Notes under the pieces: generated by a model | What the model was told of the DNA's origin: nothing | Database searches by the model: none | The model's input: only the letters and a program-made list of their open reading frames with translations | Shown: positions 24,248 to 33,517 of the stretch, piece after piece | How the letters are laid out: each line of letters opens with the position of its first letter | Numbering within the stretch: the first letter of the stretch is position 1 | NCBI RefSeq assembly: GCF_008704495.1 | Contig: NZ_CP023699.1 | Location: 1,674,001 to 1,738,000, forward strand | From: Streptomyces kanamyceticus | Lineage (GTDB): Bacteria > Actinomycetota > Actinomycetes > Streptomycetales > Streptomycetaceae | DNA length: 64,000 bases | Direction of reading: 5' to 3' | Made by a program: the position numbers and the translations under genes

Positions 24248-26683
24248 TCAGTCCTCGTGCCCCAGCTGGAGGTCACGCTCGGTGCGGCCGCCGCCCGCGA
24301 CCTGCAACACCGTGGCGACCGGCGGGTAGCCCGCCGCGATGACGGTGTACTCGCCGGACGACAGGTCGATGAAGCGGAACGTGCCGTCCGCTCCCGTGGT
24401 CAGGGTGTCGACGACGTTGCCCGCGGCGTCGAGCAGCGTCACGCGCGCGTCCTCCACGGGCCGCCCGCCGCTGGCCCGCACGGTACCCCGCAGCACGGCG
24501 CCGCCCGCGAGTTCCACGTCCTGCCGGGTCTCCCTGGAGGCCTGCACGGAGACGGGCAGCGCGGCGGGCCGGAAGGCGGGGGCGCTGGCCGCGAGCGTGT
24601 ACTCGCCCGCCACCAACTCCGTGATCACGTAGCTGCCCTCGCGGCCGCTGCGGGTGGTGGCGACGACCTCGCCGCGGACGTCGGTGAGGGTGACCGCGGC
24701 GTCCCTGACGGGCGTCCCGTCGGCGGTGACGACGGTCCCCGCGAGGCGGCCCGCGCCGCCCAGGACCACGTCGAGGTCGACGGGGCGCTCGCCGACGGTG
24801 ACGGTGACGGCCTGCGGCTGGTGACCGCCCGCGGCCGCGATGAGCACGAACGAGCCCGATCCCGGCGTGGACAGGGCGTACCGGCCGTCCTCGCCGCTGG
24901 CGCCGCGGCCGATCTGCTGCCCGGCGACGTCGATGAGGGTCAGGGCCGCGCGGGGCACCACGGTGCCGTCGGGGTGCTGCACGGTGCCGCACACCGGGAC
25001 CCCCGCGGTGTACGTCGACGTACGGGCCTGGGGGACGGGCGCGGGCTCGGCGGCGGGTGCGTTCTGGGAAGCTGCGCTGGACAACAGGGGGGTCTCCTTG
25101 AGGAAGAAGGCGATCAGCATGCCGAGGACGAGCACCGGCACCAGGTAGAGGAAGATCCGCGGCATCGCGTCGGCGTAGGCCTCGATGTAGCCGTCGCGCA
25201 GCGCCGGGGGCAGCGCGTGGACGAGCTGCGGGGTGATGGACTCGGCGTCGGGCAGGGCCGCCCCCGCGTCCGCCGGGATGCGGTCGGCCAGCGCGTCGGC
25301 GAGCCGGTTGGCGAAGAGCGTGCCGAAGATGGCGGCCCCGACGCTGCCGCCGATCTGCCGGAAGTAGTTGTTGGCGCTGGTGGCGGTGCCGAGGTCCGCG
25401 GGCCGCACCGCGTTCTGCACGGCGAGGACCAGGACCGGCATGACCATGCCGATACCGGCGCCGAGCACGGCCATCCAGATGCTGTACTGCAGCCGGGGCG
25501 TGTCGACTTCGAGGCGCGAGAGCAGCCACATGCCCACTACGGAGAGGGCGCCGCCGAGCACCGGATAGATCTTGTAGCGGCCGGTGTGGCTGATCAGTTG
25601 GCCGGAGATGACCGAGGCGCCGACGATGCCGCCCATCATCGGCAGCATCAGGAGGCCGGACTCGGTGGCGCTGGCGCCGTCGACCATCTGCAGGAAGGTC
25701 GGCAGATAACTGGCCGCTCCGAAGAGGGCGATTCCGACGACCATGCCCACAAGACCGGTGATGTTGAAGACCGGATCACGGAACAGGCGCAGCGGGATGA
25801 TCGGTTCTGCCGCGAAGTGCTCGGCGACGAGGAAGAGCAGCGCCGATGCGACGGCTCCCGCGCCGAGCCCCAGGATGACGCGGTCGCCCCAGGCGTACTC
25901 GGTCCCGCCCCAGCTGGTGAGCAGCACCAGGCAGGTGGAGGCGGCGGCGAGCAGCAGCGCGCCGAGGACGTCGAGTCTGCCCCGCGACGCGGGCTTGGGC
26001 AGCTTCAGGACCAGGCTGACGACGAGGAGCGTGACCAGGCCGAAGGGCACGTTGAAGTAGAAGCACCAGCGCCAGGAGGCGTGGTCGGTGAAGAAGCCGC
26101 CGAGCAGCGGTCCCGCCACCGAGGCGAGGCCGAAGGAGGCGCCGATCAGGCCCATGTAGCGGCCGCGCTGCCGGGGCGGCACGATGTCGGCGATGATCGC
26201 CTGTACGCCGATCATGAGACCGCCCGCACCGACGCCCTGGATGGCGCGGAACGCGATGAGCTCGTCCATGGTCCGCGACCAGCCGGCCAGGGCCGAGCCG
26301 ATGACGAAGATGACGATCGCGAACTGGAAGACGCCCTTGCGGCCGAAGAGGTCGCCGAGCTTGCCGTAGATGGGCAGTCCGACCGTCGAGGTCAGCAGAT
26401 AGGCCGTGATCGCCCAGGACATCTTGTCCAGGCCGTGCAGCTCACCGACGATCTTCGGGAGCGCGGTGGCGACGATCATCTGCTCCAGGGCGGCGAGCAG
26501 CAGGGCGAGCATCAGCCCGACGAAGACCATCCGGACCCGGCGGGGGCTGAGCCCGTGCGCCGTGGCCCCCGGAGCGGGGGGCGGCGGGGCCTGTGCCGCG
26601 CCCCGCTCGGGGGGTGCGTCGGCCGCCTCGACGGCCTCCGTGCCGTCCCGCTCGACGGCCTTCACCAGCGTCGTCCCGCCCAC
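24248..26683 (-). CDS. DHA2-family MFS exporter with C-terminal carboxypeptidase-regulatory-like repeats
   Basis: An 811-residue fusion. Residues about 45-540 form a 14-TM EmrB/QacA transporter: [20 protein letters not shown] with the motif D1-like region, [14 protein letters not shown] (motif A) and [19 protein letters not shown] (motif C). Residues about 570-810 contain three or more beta-sandwich repeats of the carboxypeptidase regulatory-like type, each with G-x-V-x(n)-DAxVTL(L/T)D and a later DGxYxxxxLxxGxYTL/VxA pattern. GTG 26683 follows GGGGAG. The transporter part probably exports drugs or metabolites; the tail would sit at the last TM end and its side of the membrane is not determined. 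Confidence 0.9.
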   Translation of the reverse strand: MGGTTLVKAVERDGTEAVEAADAPPERGAAQAPPPPAPGATAHGLSPRRVRMVFVGLMLALLLAALEQMIVATALPKIVGELHGLDKMSWAITAYLLTSTVGLPIYGKLGDLFGRKGVFQFAIVIFVIGSALAGWSRTMDELIAFRAIQGVGAGGLMIGVQAIIADIVPPRQRGRYMGLIGASFGLASVAGPLLGGFFTDHASWRWCFYFNVPFGLVTLLVVSLVLKLPKPASRGRLDVLGALLLAAASTCLVLLTSWGGTEYAWGDRVILGLGAGAVASALLFLVAEHFAAEPIIPLRLFRDPVFNITGLVGMVVGIALFGAASYLPTFLQMVDGASATESGLLMLPMMGGIVGASVISGQLISHTGRYKIYPVLGGALSVVGMWLLSRLEVDTPRLQYSIWMAVLGAGIGMVMPVLVLAVQNAVRPADLGTATSANNYFRQIGGSVGAAIFGTLFANRLADALADRIPADAGAALPDAESITPQLVHALPPALRDGYIEAYADAMPRIFLYLVPVLVLGMLIAFFLKETPLLSSAASQNAPAAEPAPVPQARTSTYTAGVPVCGTVQHPDGTVVPRAALTLIDVAGQQIGRGASGEDGRYALSTPGSGSFVLIAAAGGHQPQAVTVTVGERPVDLDVVLGGAGRLAGTVVTADGTPVRDAAVTLTDVRGEVVATTRSGREGSYVITELVAGEYTLAASAPAFRPAALPVSVQASRETRQDVELAGGAVLRGTVRASGGRPVEDARVTLLDAAGNVVDTLTTGADGTFRFIDLSSGEYTVIAAGYPPVATVLQVAGGGRTERDLQLGHED

Positions 26684-26886
26684 GTACTGCTCCCCTCGTC
26701 GCGCCTGCGCCGCCCATTTCTCGCATTACGCGACAACTGTGAGCAAGCGCGACGAGTCGCCCTCTAACCGGGCCGCACGGGCGTTAGTGCCGGTCGGAGC
26801 CCTACGGCGTACAACGGAGCCGGGACGAAAACCACTCGAAACGGTGAGCGTGAGAACAACCCTGATGGGTTACGCGGGAGTTGGGG

Positions 26887-27330
26887 CTACTTCTCGACCT
26901 CGGCGGCGAGCTTGCCGAGCACGGCGTCGTAGATCCGCCCGAGGCCCTTCGGCGCGAACGTCTTCTCGAAGAAGCCGCCGATGCCGCCCGCGCCGTTCCA
27001 CACGGTGGAGACGACTACGCGGGACTTGCCCTCGCCCGCCGGGGTCACGGTCCAGGTGGTGACCATCGAGGAGTTGCGGTCCTTCTCGACCAGTTCGCCG
27101 TCGTTCGGCTCGCCGACCTCGAGCAGGCAGTCCCTGATGCGCTTGCTGGTGGCCTGCAGCTTCCAGTGGACGAGGGTGCCCTCGCCGTCGCCGCCCTCGC
27201 GCACCTCGTACTCGCTGAAGTGGTCGGAAAGGATCTTCTCGCGCGTGCCGTTGTAGTCGGCCAGTGCGTCGAAGACATCGTCAGGCTGTGCCGCGATGAT
27301 CCGCTCCGTGGTCGCCTCGACCTGCGCCAT
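26887..27330 (-). CDS. SRPBCC (START-like) family protein
   Basis: A 147-residue polyketide-cyclase/START-like helix-grip protein: VEATTERIIAAQPDDVFDAL at the N-terminus, central strands ending in LVHWKLQATSK and SMVTTWTVTPAG, and a long C-terminal helix GFFEKTFAPKGLGRIYDAVL. ATG 27330 follows GGAGGAAG. These proteins bind lipids or other hydrophobic ligands; no catalytic residues can be assigned. A 203-bp gap with only the exporter promoter separates it from the exporter gene. Confidence 0.83.
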   Translation of the reverse strand: MAQVEATTERIIAAQPDDVFDALADYNGTREKILSDHFSEYEVREGGDGEGTLVHWKLQATSKRIRDCLLEVGEPNDGELVEKDRNSSMVTTWTVTPAGEGKSRVVVSTVWNGAGGIGGFFEKTFAPKGLGRIYDAVLGKLAAEVEK

Positions 27331-27451
27331 TGCACTTCCTCCAGCACTTGGTTTTTCGGGGAGTTCACGGAGAGCCAACCACCCTGCGTACCGGCCTCCC
27401 AAATCGGGTCCGTGATCAGGTGCGTGATCAGGCCCGTGAGCCAAGCCGTGC

Positions 27452-28699
27452 TCACACCGGCAGCAGCCGCAGGGACACCCAGAGCGCGAGGGTCGACAGG
27501 ACGAGGGCCGCGGGCGTGGTGAGGAGACCGAGGCGGGTGAACTCCCTGAGGTCGACGTCGTGTTCGTGCTGATGTGCGATGCGCCGCCACAGGAGCGTGG
27601 CGAGGGAGCCCGCGTAGGTGAGGTTGGGTCCGATGTTCACGCCGATCAGCACGGCGAGGACGGCGCCTGGCCCGGACGGCGCGGCCAGCGGGACCAGGGC
27701 GAGGACCGCGGGCAGGTTGTTGATCAGGTTGGCGAGCAGCCCGGCGACGGCCGCGGTGCCGAGCAGCGCGGGCAGCGAGGCGCCGTCCGGCAGGACGTGG
27801 CCGAGCGCGTCGCCGAGTCCGTTGTCGACGACGGCCCTGACGACGACGCCGAGCGCCAGGACGAAGGCCAGGAACGGCAGGGAGGCCGAGCGCAGGATCG
27901 CCACCGGGGTCGTACGACCGCGCAGCAGGGCCCGTACGCCGAGGACGAGCGCCCCGGCCGCCGCGGCCCAGGCCGGATCGATGCCGACGGCCGAGGCGAC
28001 GGCGAACCCGGCGAGCGTGGCGACGACGGTCACCAGGGCGAACAGCGGCATCTCGGGCGGCTCCGCCGTATCGCCGCCGTCGACGGGTGCGTCGAGTTCG
28101 GCGGCGAAGAACCGCTGGAACACGGCGTATTCGACGGCGATGGCGACCAGCCAGGGGAGCGTCATGAGCAGCGCGAAGCGCGTGAAGCTCAGCCCCGTCG
28201 CGGTGAACGCGAGCAGGTTCGTCAGGTTCGACACGGGCAGCAGGAGCGAGGCGGTGTTGGACAGATGGGCACTCGCATAGACGTGTGGTTTGGGCGGGGC
28301 GCCCATGCGCGCCGCCGTGGCGAAGACCACCGGGGTCAGCAGGACCACGGTGGCGTCCAGGCTCAGCGCCGCGGTGATCACGGAGGCGAGCCCGAAGACG
28401 GCGGTCAGGAGCCGTCGCGGGCGTCGCGCGGCCCAGCGTGCCATCCAGGTCCCGCAGGCGTGGAAGAGCCCCTCGTCGGCGCAGAGTTTCGCCAGTACGA
28501 GGACGCCCGCGAGGAAGCCGATCACCGGGCCGAGCCGCGCGGCCTCCTCGCGCACGTCGTCGAGCGGGATCGCGCCGCTCAGGACCACGACCCCGGCGGC
28601 CGGTACGGCGAAGGCCGCCTCCGGCCAGCGGAACGGCCGGACGACGGCGCAGACCAGGACCACGACAAGGGCGGCGACGGACAGGAACTCTACGAGCAT
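27452..28699 (-). CDS. ArsB/SLC13-type membrane transporter
   Basis: About 415 residues with ten to twelve hydrophobic segments, of the ArsB / ion transporter superfamily. FLAGVLVLAKLCADEGLF, LSLDATVVLLTPVVFATA and HLSNTASLLLPVSNLTNLLA are the first half signatures, and AGLLANLINNLPAVLALVPLA followed by GVNIGPNLTYAGSLATLLW is the mirrored second half, which is very close to the arsenite permease pattern. No arsR, arsC or acr genes are adjacent, so arsenite specificity is unproved. Start at ATG 28699 or 28714; neither has a strong ribosome site. Confidence 0.83.
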   Translation of the reverse strand: MLVEFLSVAALVVVLVCAVVRPFRWPEAAFAVPAAGVVVLSGAIPLDDVREEAARLGPVIGFLAGVLVLAKLCADEGLFHACGTWMARWAARRPRRLLTAVFGLASVITAALSLDATVVLLTPVVFATAARMGAPPKPHVYASAHLSNTASLLLPVSNLTNLLAFTATGLSFTRFALLMTLPWLVAIAVEYAVFQRFFAAELDAPVDGGDTAEPPEMPLFALVTVVATLAGFAVASAVGIDPAWAAAAGALVLGVRALLRGRTTPVAILRSASLPFLAFVLALGVVVRAVVDNGLGDALGHVLPDGASLPALLGTAAVAGLLANLINNLPAVLALVPLAAPSGPGAVLAVLIGVNIGPNLTYAGSLATLLWRRIAHQHEHDVDLREFTRLGLLTTPAALVLSTLALWVSLRLLPV

Positions 28700-28764
28700 G
28701 ATCCGATCATGCATCGCGTGGTGTCTTCGCCGCCGCCCCCGGTGGCCGTACTAGAGGCCGCGCG

Positions 28765-28959
28765 TCACGACTGGGGCGGCTGGTCCTGGCCCTGGTCTCC
28801 GCCCAGTTGTTCCTTGAGCTTGTCCTGGGCCGTGTCGACCTGAGAGCTGTATTTGCCCTGGGTCTTGTCGTCGACGAAGTCGCCTGCCTTGTCGATACCC
28901 TTCCCCGCCTGGTCCTCATGCCCCTTGAGCATCTGCTTGAGCTTGTCCATCACGGACAT
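28765..28959 (-). CDS. MT0933-family antitoxin-like small protein
   Basis: A 64-residue hydrophilic, helical protein: DKLKQMLKGHEDQAGKGIDK and AGDFVDDKTQGKYSSQVDTA match the MT0933/Rv0909 antitoxin family (PF14013). AAGGAGG six bases upstream fixes the ATG at 28959. In mycobacteria the partner is a SRPBCC-fold toxin (Rv0910). Here no adjacent toxin gene is seen, although a SRPBCC gene lies 1.4 kb downstream. Most Streptomyces copies are solitary, so a toxin-antitoxin function is uncertain. Confidence 0.75.
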   Translation of the reverse strand: MSVMDKLKQMLKGHEDQAGKGIDKAGDFVDDKTQGKYSSQVDTAQDKLKEQLGGDQGQDQPPQS

Positions 28960-29051
28960 CGTCGGCCTCCTTGGTTCGAGCCGTCACCTTCAGCATGCGG
29001 GCACATCGGAGCTGCTGCATCCGCAGGCGCGGGCTCGGGCACAATGCAGGA

Positions 29052-29525
29052 GTGGAACTGAACGGTGAGAAAGTGCTGCTGCGGCCCGTGCTCGACAGCG
29101 ATGTGAAGAAGCTCGACAAGATCGTCAGAGAACCCGAGGTGGCCGCTTGGTGGTCGACCCCCGATGACTACGAGGAGATGCTCGCCATCACCCTCGACGG
29201 CGAGGTCATCGGGGCAGTGCAGTACGAGGAGGAGGAAGACCCCGAGTTCCGCCACGCGGGCATCGACATCTTCCTCACGGCGAGTCGGCACGGCCTCGGC
29301 CTCGGCACGGACACCGTCCGCACCGTGGCACGTTGGCTGATCGACGAGCGGGGACACCACCGGATCACCATCGACCCGGCGGTGGCGAACGCGGGCGCGA
29401 TCCGCAGCTACAGCAAGGTGGGCTTCAAGCCGGTCGGCGTCATGCGGTCATACGCCCGTGACCACACGAGCGGCGTGTGGCAGGACGCCCTGCTGATGGA
29501 CCTGCTGGCCGAAGAGCTGGTCTGA
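29052..29525 (+). CDS. GNAT acetyltransferase, AAC(6')-like
   Basis: About 157 residues of the GNAT fold. KVLLRPVLDSDVKKLDKIV, VAAWWS, GVIGAVQY-type strand (EVIGAVQYEEEED), the acetyl-CoA loop SRHGLGLGTDTVRTVARWL and RITIDPAVANAGAIRSYSKV follow aminoglycoside 6'-N-acetyltransferases of the AAC(6') group, in particular the WW and the DP-x-x-x-N-x-x-A-I-R-x-Y motifs. Related chromosomal genes occur in many streptomycetes. It lies 2.8 kb before the aminoglycoside cluster, so a role in self-resistance is possible but not shown. GTG 29052 has only CAGG directly before it, so the start or a leaderless transcript is uncertain. Confidence 0.8.
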   Translation: MELNGEKVLLRPVLDSDVKKLDKIVREPEVAAWWSTPDDYEEMLAITLDGEVIGAVQYEEEEDPEFRHAGIDIFLTASRHGLGLGTDTVRTVARWLIDERGHHRITIDPAVANAGAIRSYSKVGFKPVGVMRSYARDHTSGVWQDALLMDLLAEELV

Positions 29526-29558
29526 CGGGTCGGCCCGTCCGACCCCGGCCGCCTGTGC

Positions 29559-29588
29559 GCCCCTGCCGCCCGCCGGGCGCGCAGGGGC
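29559..29588. terminator. Bidirectional terminator hairpin
   Basis: GCCCCTGC (29559-29566) pairs with GCAGGGGC (29581-29588), with an inner CGCCCG/CGGGCG stem. It lies exactly between the convergent GNAT and MAB_1171c-like genes. Confidence 0.7.
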
Positions 29589-29590
29589 CC

Positions 29591-30769
29591 TCACCCGTCG
29601 CCGACCTCGGTGAGGCCGCCCGTCCGGCCGCCGAGCTGACCGGCGAGCGAGCGGGCGACCGGCGTGCGGAAGGCGCGTGCGAGTTCCAGAAGAAACGATT
29701 CTTCACCAGAGATGTTCACGCTGTCCCAGCCGTGGGAGAGGGAGGCGTCGAAGTCCTTGGCCGCCCCCGTCCGCCTGGCCCGCAGGGCCACGTGCAGGAG
29801 ACAGGCCAGCGTCATCGCGTCGGCGGAGCGCCCGTGCAGACCCAGCTGTTCCACCCGGCTCTTCACGGCTCCCGGCAGCGCGGGATGGACGTAGCCGTGC
29901 AGGGAGAGGATCGCGTCCCGTATCTCGATCATCCTGCGGTAGACGGCCAGTCGGCGCGGCGCGCGCGGCCACACCACCTCGACGATCCGGGAGCGCCGCC
30001 GGTGGAGCGCCACGTGCGGCACCGCCTGCACCAGGGTTCGCCACAGGGGCCACAGCACCCACAGGGTCCTGATCTGTGACGGCTGGGAGCGCATCGAGCC
30101 CCACAGGGGCACCAGCAGGGCGGCCGCCCGCAGGAAGCCGTGCAGGCTCATCAGCAGGGACAGGTTCCGCAGGGGCGGCTCACCGATGATCAGCCGTCCA
30201 AGGGCCACGCACCAATAGATCCCGACCAGAGCCGTGCCCGCCCCGAAGATCCACAGGCTGAGGCGGAGAGAAGGGGCCGAGGCCCGGCAGCCCTGCCACA
30301 GACACACGTGGACGCAGACCGTGTTGGCCACGATGTGACTGCCCATCAGGATGGCCCAGTACGCGCTGAGCGACGAAGGACCGCCCGGGTTGTCGTGCTG
30401 TTCCCGCACCTGGTCGAGCAGGACCAGGGCGAGGACGACCAGCGCCACCGACGTGACGAGTCCCCAGCGCCACCAGCGGTGCTGGGCCGCCGCCGTGACG
30501 AAGTACAGCACGCACCCCGCCGACAACACCCCGAAGAGGTTCCTGGCCAGACCCACCTCGTGCACGCTGCCCGTGAGGTCGAGGGCGGCCCTGATGACGA
30601 CCGGCAGTTGCAGCGCCATGGCGACCGCGGCCGTCGCGACGGCCAGCCACAGGCCGCGCTGGGCCGGACTCCGGGCGGCGGCGGGGGCGCGCAACAGGAC
30701 CACCGCCCCCATGGCGGCGGCACTGACGTACTGGGCCACGGTCGCCGTATGGGCCAAGTCAGCCCCCAC
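29591..30769 (-). CDS. MAB_1171c (DUF6545) family membrane protein
   Basis: About 392 residues. Seven or so N-terminal membrane segments (for example AAAMGAVVLLRAPAAARSPA start, GLVTSVALVVLALVLLDQV, WAILMGSHIVANTVCVHVCL) are followed by a cytoplasmic domain of about 150 residues (LWPLWRTLVQAVPHVALHRR, RRMIEIRDAILSLHGYVHP) typical of the MAB_1171c-like family. In Streptomyces this family occurs directly after XRE and ImmA/IrrE genes, as here. Function unknown. GTG 30769 overlaps the end of the ImmA/IrrE gene by 11 bases, implying coupling. Confidence 0.82.
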   Translation of the reverse strand: MGADLAHTATVAQYVSAAAMGAVVLLRAPAAARSPAQRGLWLAVATAAVAMALQLPVVIRAALDLTGSVHEVGLARNLFGVLSAGCVLYFVTAAAQHRWWRWGLVTSVALVVLALVLLDQVREQHDNPGGPSSLSAYWAILMGSHIVANTVCVHVCLWQGCRASAPSLRLSLWIFGAGTALVGIYWCVALGRLIIGEPPLRNLSLLMSLHGFLRAAALLVPLWGSMRSQPSQIRTLWVLWPLWRTLVQAVPHVALHRRRSRIVEVVWPRAPRRLAVYRRMIEIRDAILSLHGYVHPALPGAVKSRVEQLGLHGRSADAMTLACLLHVALRARRTGAAKDFDASLSHGWDSVNISGEESFLLELARAFRTPVARSLAGQLGGRTGGLTEVGDG

Positions 30770-31286
30770 GGGTCGCTCCCACGCCGAGTGCCTCGCCGAG
30801 GTAGTGAAGCACGTCGTCCGCGTGCCGTTCACCGGCGGGCTGTTCGCCCCTGGTGCGGATCAGGCTGGCCAGCATCTCGGCCTCCTGCTCCCGCCGGGTG
30901 GTGTAGTCGGTGCGGGCGAGCAGCCGTTGGATCAGCTGCGGGCTGAGGTCCCCGAAGAGCTGGGGCGCATCGCCCCAGCCCTCGCCCAGTTCGAGCGATT
31001 GATGACCGAAGAGCATGTGGCCGATCTCGTGCAGGATGATGTGGTCCTGATGCACGCGGGCCGTGCGCTGCTCGAAGAAGATGTGGTCGTCGATGTCCGT
31101 GGCCAGCCACAATCCGCACGCGCCCGCCTGGGCCGCCTGCCGCGGCAAGGCGTGCAGATGAAGGGGCCGCTGACGCTGGGCCGCGAGGCGCGTACAGAAG
31201 GATTCGACGGTGAAGGGGTGCGGCAGGCTGAGTCCGTCCACGATCGCCTGGCAACGCTGTCGGAGTTTCACATATATATAAGACAT
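30759..31286 (-). CDS. ImmA/IrrE family metallo-endopeptidase-like protein
   Basis: A 175-residue protein with the zinc protease motif HEIGH at residues 86-90 and a downstream REQEAEMLASLI, where the second Glu would be the third zinc ligand. ImmA and IrrE cleave or inactivate XRE-family repressors, and the gene lies 117 bp downstream of an XRE regulator gene in the same orientation. ATG 31286 is chosen over the longer frame because GGAAAGAG stands before it. I infer that it controls the neighbouring XRE protein. Confidence 0.87.
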   Translation of the reverse strand: MSYIYVKLRQRCQAIVDGLSLPHPFTVESFCTRLAAQRQRPLHLHALPRQAAQAGACGLWLATDIDDHIFFEQRTARVHQDHIILHEIGHMLFGHQSLELGEGWGDAPQLFGDLSPQLIQRLLARTDYTTRREQEAEMLASLIRTRGEQPAGERHADDVLHYLGEALGVGATRGG

Positions 31287-31403
31287 ATGCTCTTTCCGTA
31301 GGCCTTGAGCGGGGCATCGGTAGTAGGCGGTCCTGCGGACATGCATTGACCCTCCCGATCGCGAGGACAGGGTGCTGCGGGGTGCCCGTGGGATGCGCTC
31401 GAT

Positions 31404-31886
31404 TCACTCCGTGTGCTGGGGACCGCGCCCGTCTTCGTCAGCCGGTGGGGACAGGTTCTGGATCTTCCGGGCCTCGTTCACCATGACCAGCAACGCGTCC
31501 AAGGTGGAGGGCGAAAGGCCTTCCGCCCGAAGCGCGAGATTGCGAATCCGGTTGTCCCTGAGGGCCGTTGCCAGTGCGAGTTGAGCGTTTACCCGTTCGG
31601 ACACCTCGTCATTGAGGAAGTACTCAGGCGGTACCCCGAAATAGTCTGCCAGGACACCGAGTTGTTCCAGCGTGACGTTTCGTTTCTTGCCGGTGGCCAA
31701 TTCCCATAGGTACGTTCCCGAGATGGTCCCGCCGGTGGTTTCTCTTATGTCCTGCGCGAGCCGCGCATAACCGGGCCGGGTGCCCTTGTCCGGATAGATG
31801 GCGCAAATGAGATCTTTGATGCGCTGGTCGAGTTTATCCAGCAGCAGCCTGCCGCTTTCGGAACGCTCCGCCGCGCCGTCCCTCAT
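31404..31886 (-). CDS. XRE family transcriptional regulator
   Basis: About 160 residues. A helix-turn-helix spans about residues 35-85: PGYARLAQDIRETTGGTISG, TYLWELATGKKRN and TLEQLGVLADYFGVPPEYFL, the usual five-helix Cro/CI-type arrangement. ATG 31886 follows GGGAGAGGG; the longer frame lacks a site. It leads the XRE / ImmA-IrrE / MAB_1171c set and is divergent from the StrR-like activator gene. A palindrome 136 bp upstream is a candidate binding site. Confidence 0.88.
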   Translation of the reverse strand: MRDGAAERSESGRLLLDKLDQRIKDLICAIYPDKGTRPGYARLAQDIRETTGGTISGTYLWELATGKKRNVTLEQLGVLADYFGVPPEYFLNDEVSERVNAQLALATALRDNRIRNLALRAEGLSPSTLDALLVMVNEARKIQNLSPPADEDGRGPQHTE

Positions 31887-32021
31887 GCGCCACCCTCTCC
31901 CTGCCCGGAACGAAGGATGAGACCCTCGCCGTAGTGGACGGCTGTCACCGTACGCCGTCGCCCAGCACGTGACCATGGCGCCCGTGATATTCCGGCCACG
32001 CTGTGACCAGCACTGTCCAAC

Positions 32022-32039
32022 TGTTCGCTATAGCGGACA
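32022..32039. promoter_or_regulatory. 18-bp palindromic operator, candidate XRE site
   Basis: TGTTCGCTATAGCGGACA is palindromic at 16 of 18 positions and ends two bases before the -35 of the rightward promoter. It stands between the divergent XRE and StrR-like genes, so it could control either. The binding protein is an inference. Confidence 0.55.
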
Positions 32040-32041
32040 CG

Positions 32042-32070
32042 TTGACGGTCTTTCATCAGCTGGCTACTGT
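32042..32070 (+). promoter_or_regulatory. Promoter of the StrR-like activator gene
   Basis: TTGACG (32042-32047), 17-bp spacer, TACTGT (32065-32070), a strong vegetative-type pair. The nearest downstream gene is the activator at 32314, implying a leader of about 240 bases. Confidence 0.6.
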
Positions 32071-32313
32071 CGTCACCGGTTGAACGCCCGGGTCCGCCCG
32101 GCGCGGCGCACGGCGGGTACCGCCGTGATGGCCCGCGTGACGCGTTCGGCCGTTAGCAGCGCGCCAGACGAGAACCTGATCCCCCGCCGTGCCGACCGGC
32201 CCGGACCAGCAGGCTCCGTCCTCCCCCGCTCCCTATCGCTTCGGCGTCACTTCACCGTCCATTCGTGCCGCCTTCGGCTGCGCCGATAAGGCCGCCCGCA
32301 GCGCACCGCCACA

Positions 32314-33423
32314 ATGGATTTTCGGCTCCTCACAGAGAAGGGCCCAGCCTTGGCACAGCAGGTTCACGGTAGCGCGCCCGCCACGGTGCGCGAGAGTGAT
32401 ATCCAGGCCGCCTCGCTTCCCCCGGAAAGCAAGTCCGAGCTATTCCAGCGGAGTTCGGTGCGCGTTCCGCTCGACCTGCTCCTGCCCGCGGTGTCCCCCC
32501 GCATCGCAGGCGTGGACGAACGGCACGTCCGGTCGCTCGCCGGGATCGAGGCCCCGCTGCCGCCCATCGTGGTGCACCGCGCCACGCTGCGGGTGATCGA
32601 CGGGACGCACCGGCTGCTCGCCGCCCGCGCCCGGGGGGAGACGGACGTGGAGGTGCAGTTCTTCGACGGCGGTGAGGCCGATGCCTTCGTCCTCGCCGTC
32701 GCCCTCAACAACGCCCAGGGGCTGGCGCTCTCCCCGGCCGATCGCAGTACGGCGGCGGCGCGCATCATCGCCTCCCATCCGCACTGGTCGGACCGCCGCA
32801 TCGCCCGCGTCACCGGCCTGGCCGCCAGCACAGTGGGCGGTGTCCGCAGGCGTTCGACCGCTCGAACCGCACAGCCGAACGCGCGCCTCGGCATGGACGG
32901 CCGCATCCGCCCGCAGGACATCGCCCAACGGCGCAGGCTGGCCGGGCAGTTCCTCGCCGAGCAGCCGGGGGCCTCCCTGCGGACCGTGGCGAAGGCCGCC
33001 GGGATCTCCTTGAGCACGGCCCACGACGTACGGACGCGACTGCGGGCGGGCGACGATCCGCTGCCCCCCGCGCTGTCCAGGCCGACGCGGCCGCCCGCCG
33101 CGCCGGACAGCGCGGCCGACGCCGCGGACCGGCCCGCCAAGCCGTCCTCCGCACGCTCCCCGCGAAGCCCCGGGCGCGCCCCCGTCGCCGCCGATCTCCT
33201 GGACCGGCTGCGCAAGGACCCCTCGCTGAGGTTCACGGAGGACGGCCGGATCCTTCTTCACTGGCTCGGCGCCGCCGTGCTCCGCGAACACGGCGCCGCA
33301 CGGTTCGCCCGCTGCGTACCGCCGCACAGGACCGCCGCCATGGCGGCCCTCGCCCGCAGCTGTGCGGAGGGCTGGCTCCGTCTCGCCGAATCCCTCGACC
33401 AGCGCGGCAGGTCCGACGCGTGA
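32314..33423 (+). CDS. StrR-like ParB/HTH pathway-specific activator of the aminoglycoside cluster
   Basis: A 369-residue regulator. Residues about 45-130 form a ParB N-domain-like fold ([40 protein letters not shown]), and two helix-turn-helix segments follow ([19 protein letters not shown] near 160 and [20 protein letters not shown] near 225). A disordered Pro/Ala linker and a C-terminal helical region end the protein. This matches StrR-type activators of aminoglycoside clusters, which bind inverted repeats with GTTCGActG arms. It stands first in the cluster with its own promoter. It has no TTA codon, unlike two of its likely targets. Confidence 0.88.
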   Translation: MDFRLLTEKGPALAQQVHGSAPATVRESDIQAASLPPESKSELFQRSSVRVPLDLLLPAVSPRIAGVDERHVRSLAGIEAPLPPIVVHRATLRVIDGTHRLLAARARGETDVEVQFFDGGEADAFVLAVALNNAQGLALSPADRSTAAARIIASHPHWSDRRIARVTGLAASTVGGVRRRSTARTAQPNARLGMDGRIRPQDIAQRRRLAGQFLAEQPGASLRTVAKAAGISLSTAHDVRTRLRAGDDPLPPALSRPTRPPAAPDSAADAADRPAKPSSARSPRSPGRAPVAADLLDRLRKDPSLRFTEDGRILLHWLGAAVLREHGAARFARCVPPHRTAAMAALARSCAEGWLRLAESLDQRGRSDA

Positions 33424-33517
33424 CCCGGCGGGAGCAGGCCGGGTCCTTCCCCCGATCACCCCTCGTGCTCCGCCCACTCCGGAGCACCCGTGCACAGCGT
33501 TCAAAGGAGCAGACACC

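Larger units (their letters stand above)
31887..32313. other. 427-bp intergenic region between XRE and StrR-like genes
   Basis: No gene is evident. It holds the palindrome at 32022-32039, the rightward promoter at 32042-32070 and then about 240 bp of untranslated leader before the activator gene. The leader has no repeat or riboswitch that I can recognise. Confidence 0.7.
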
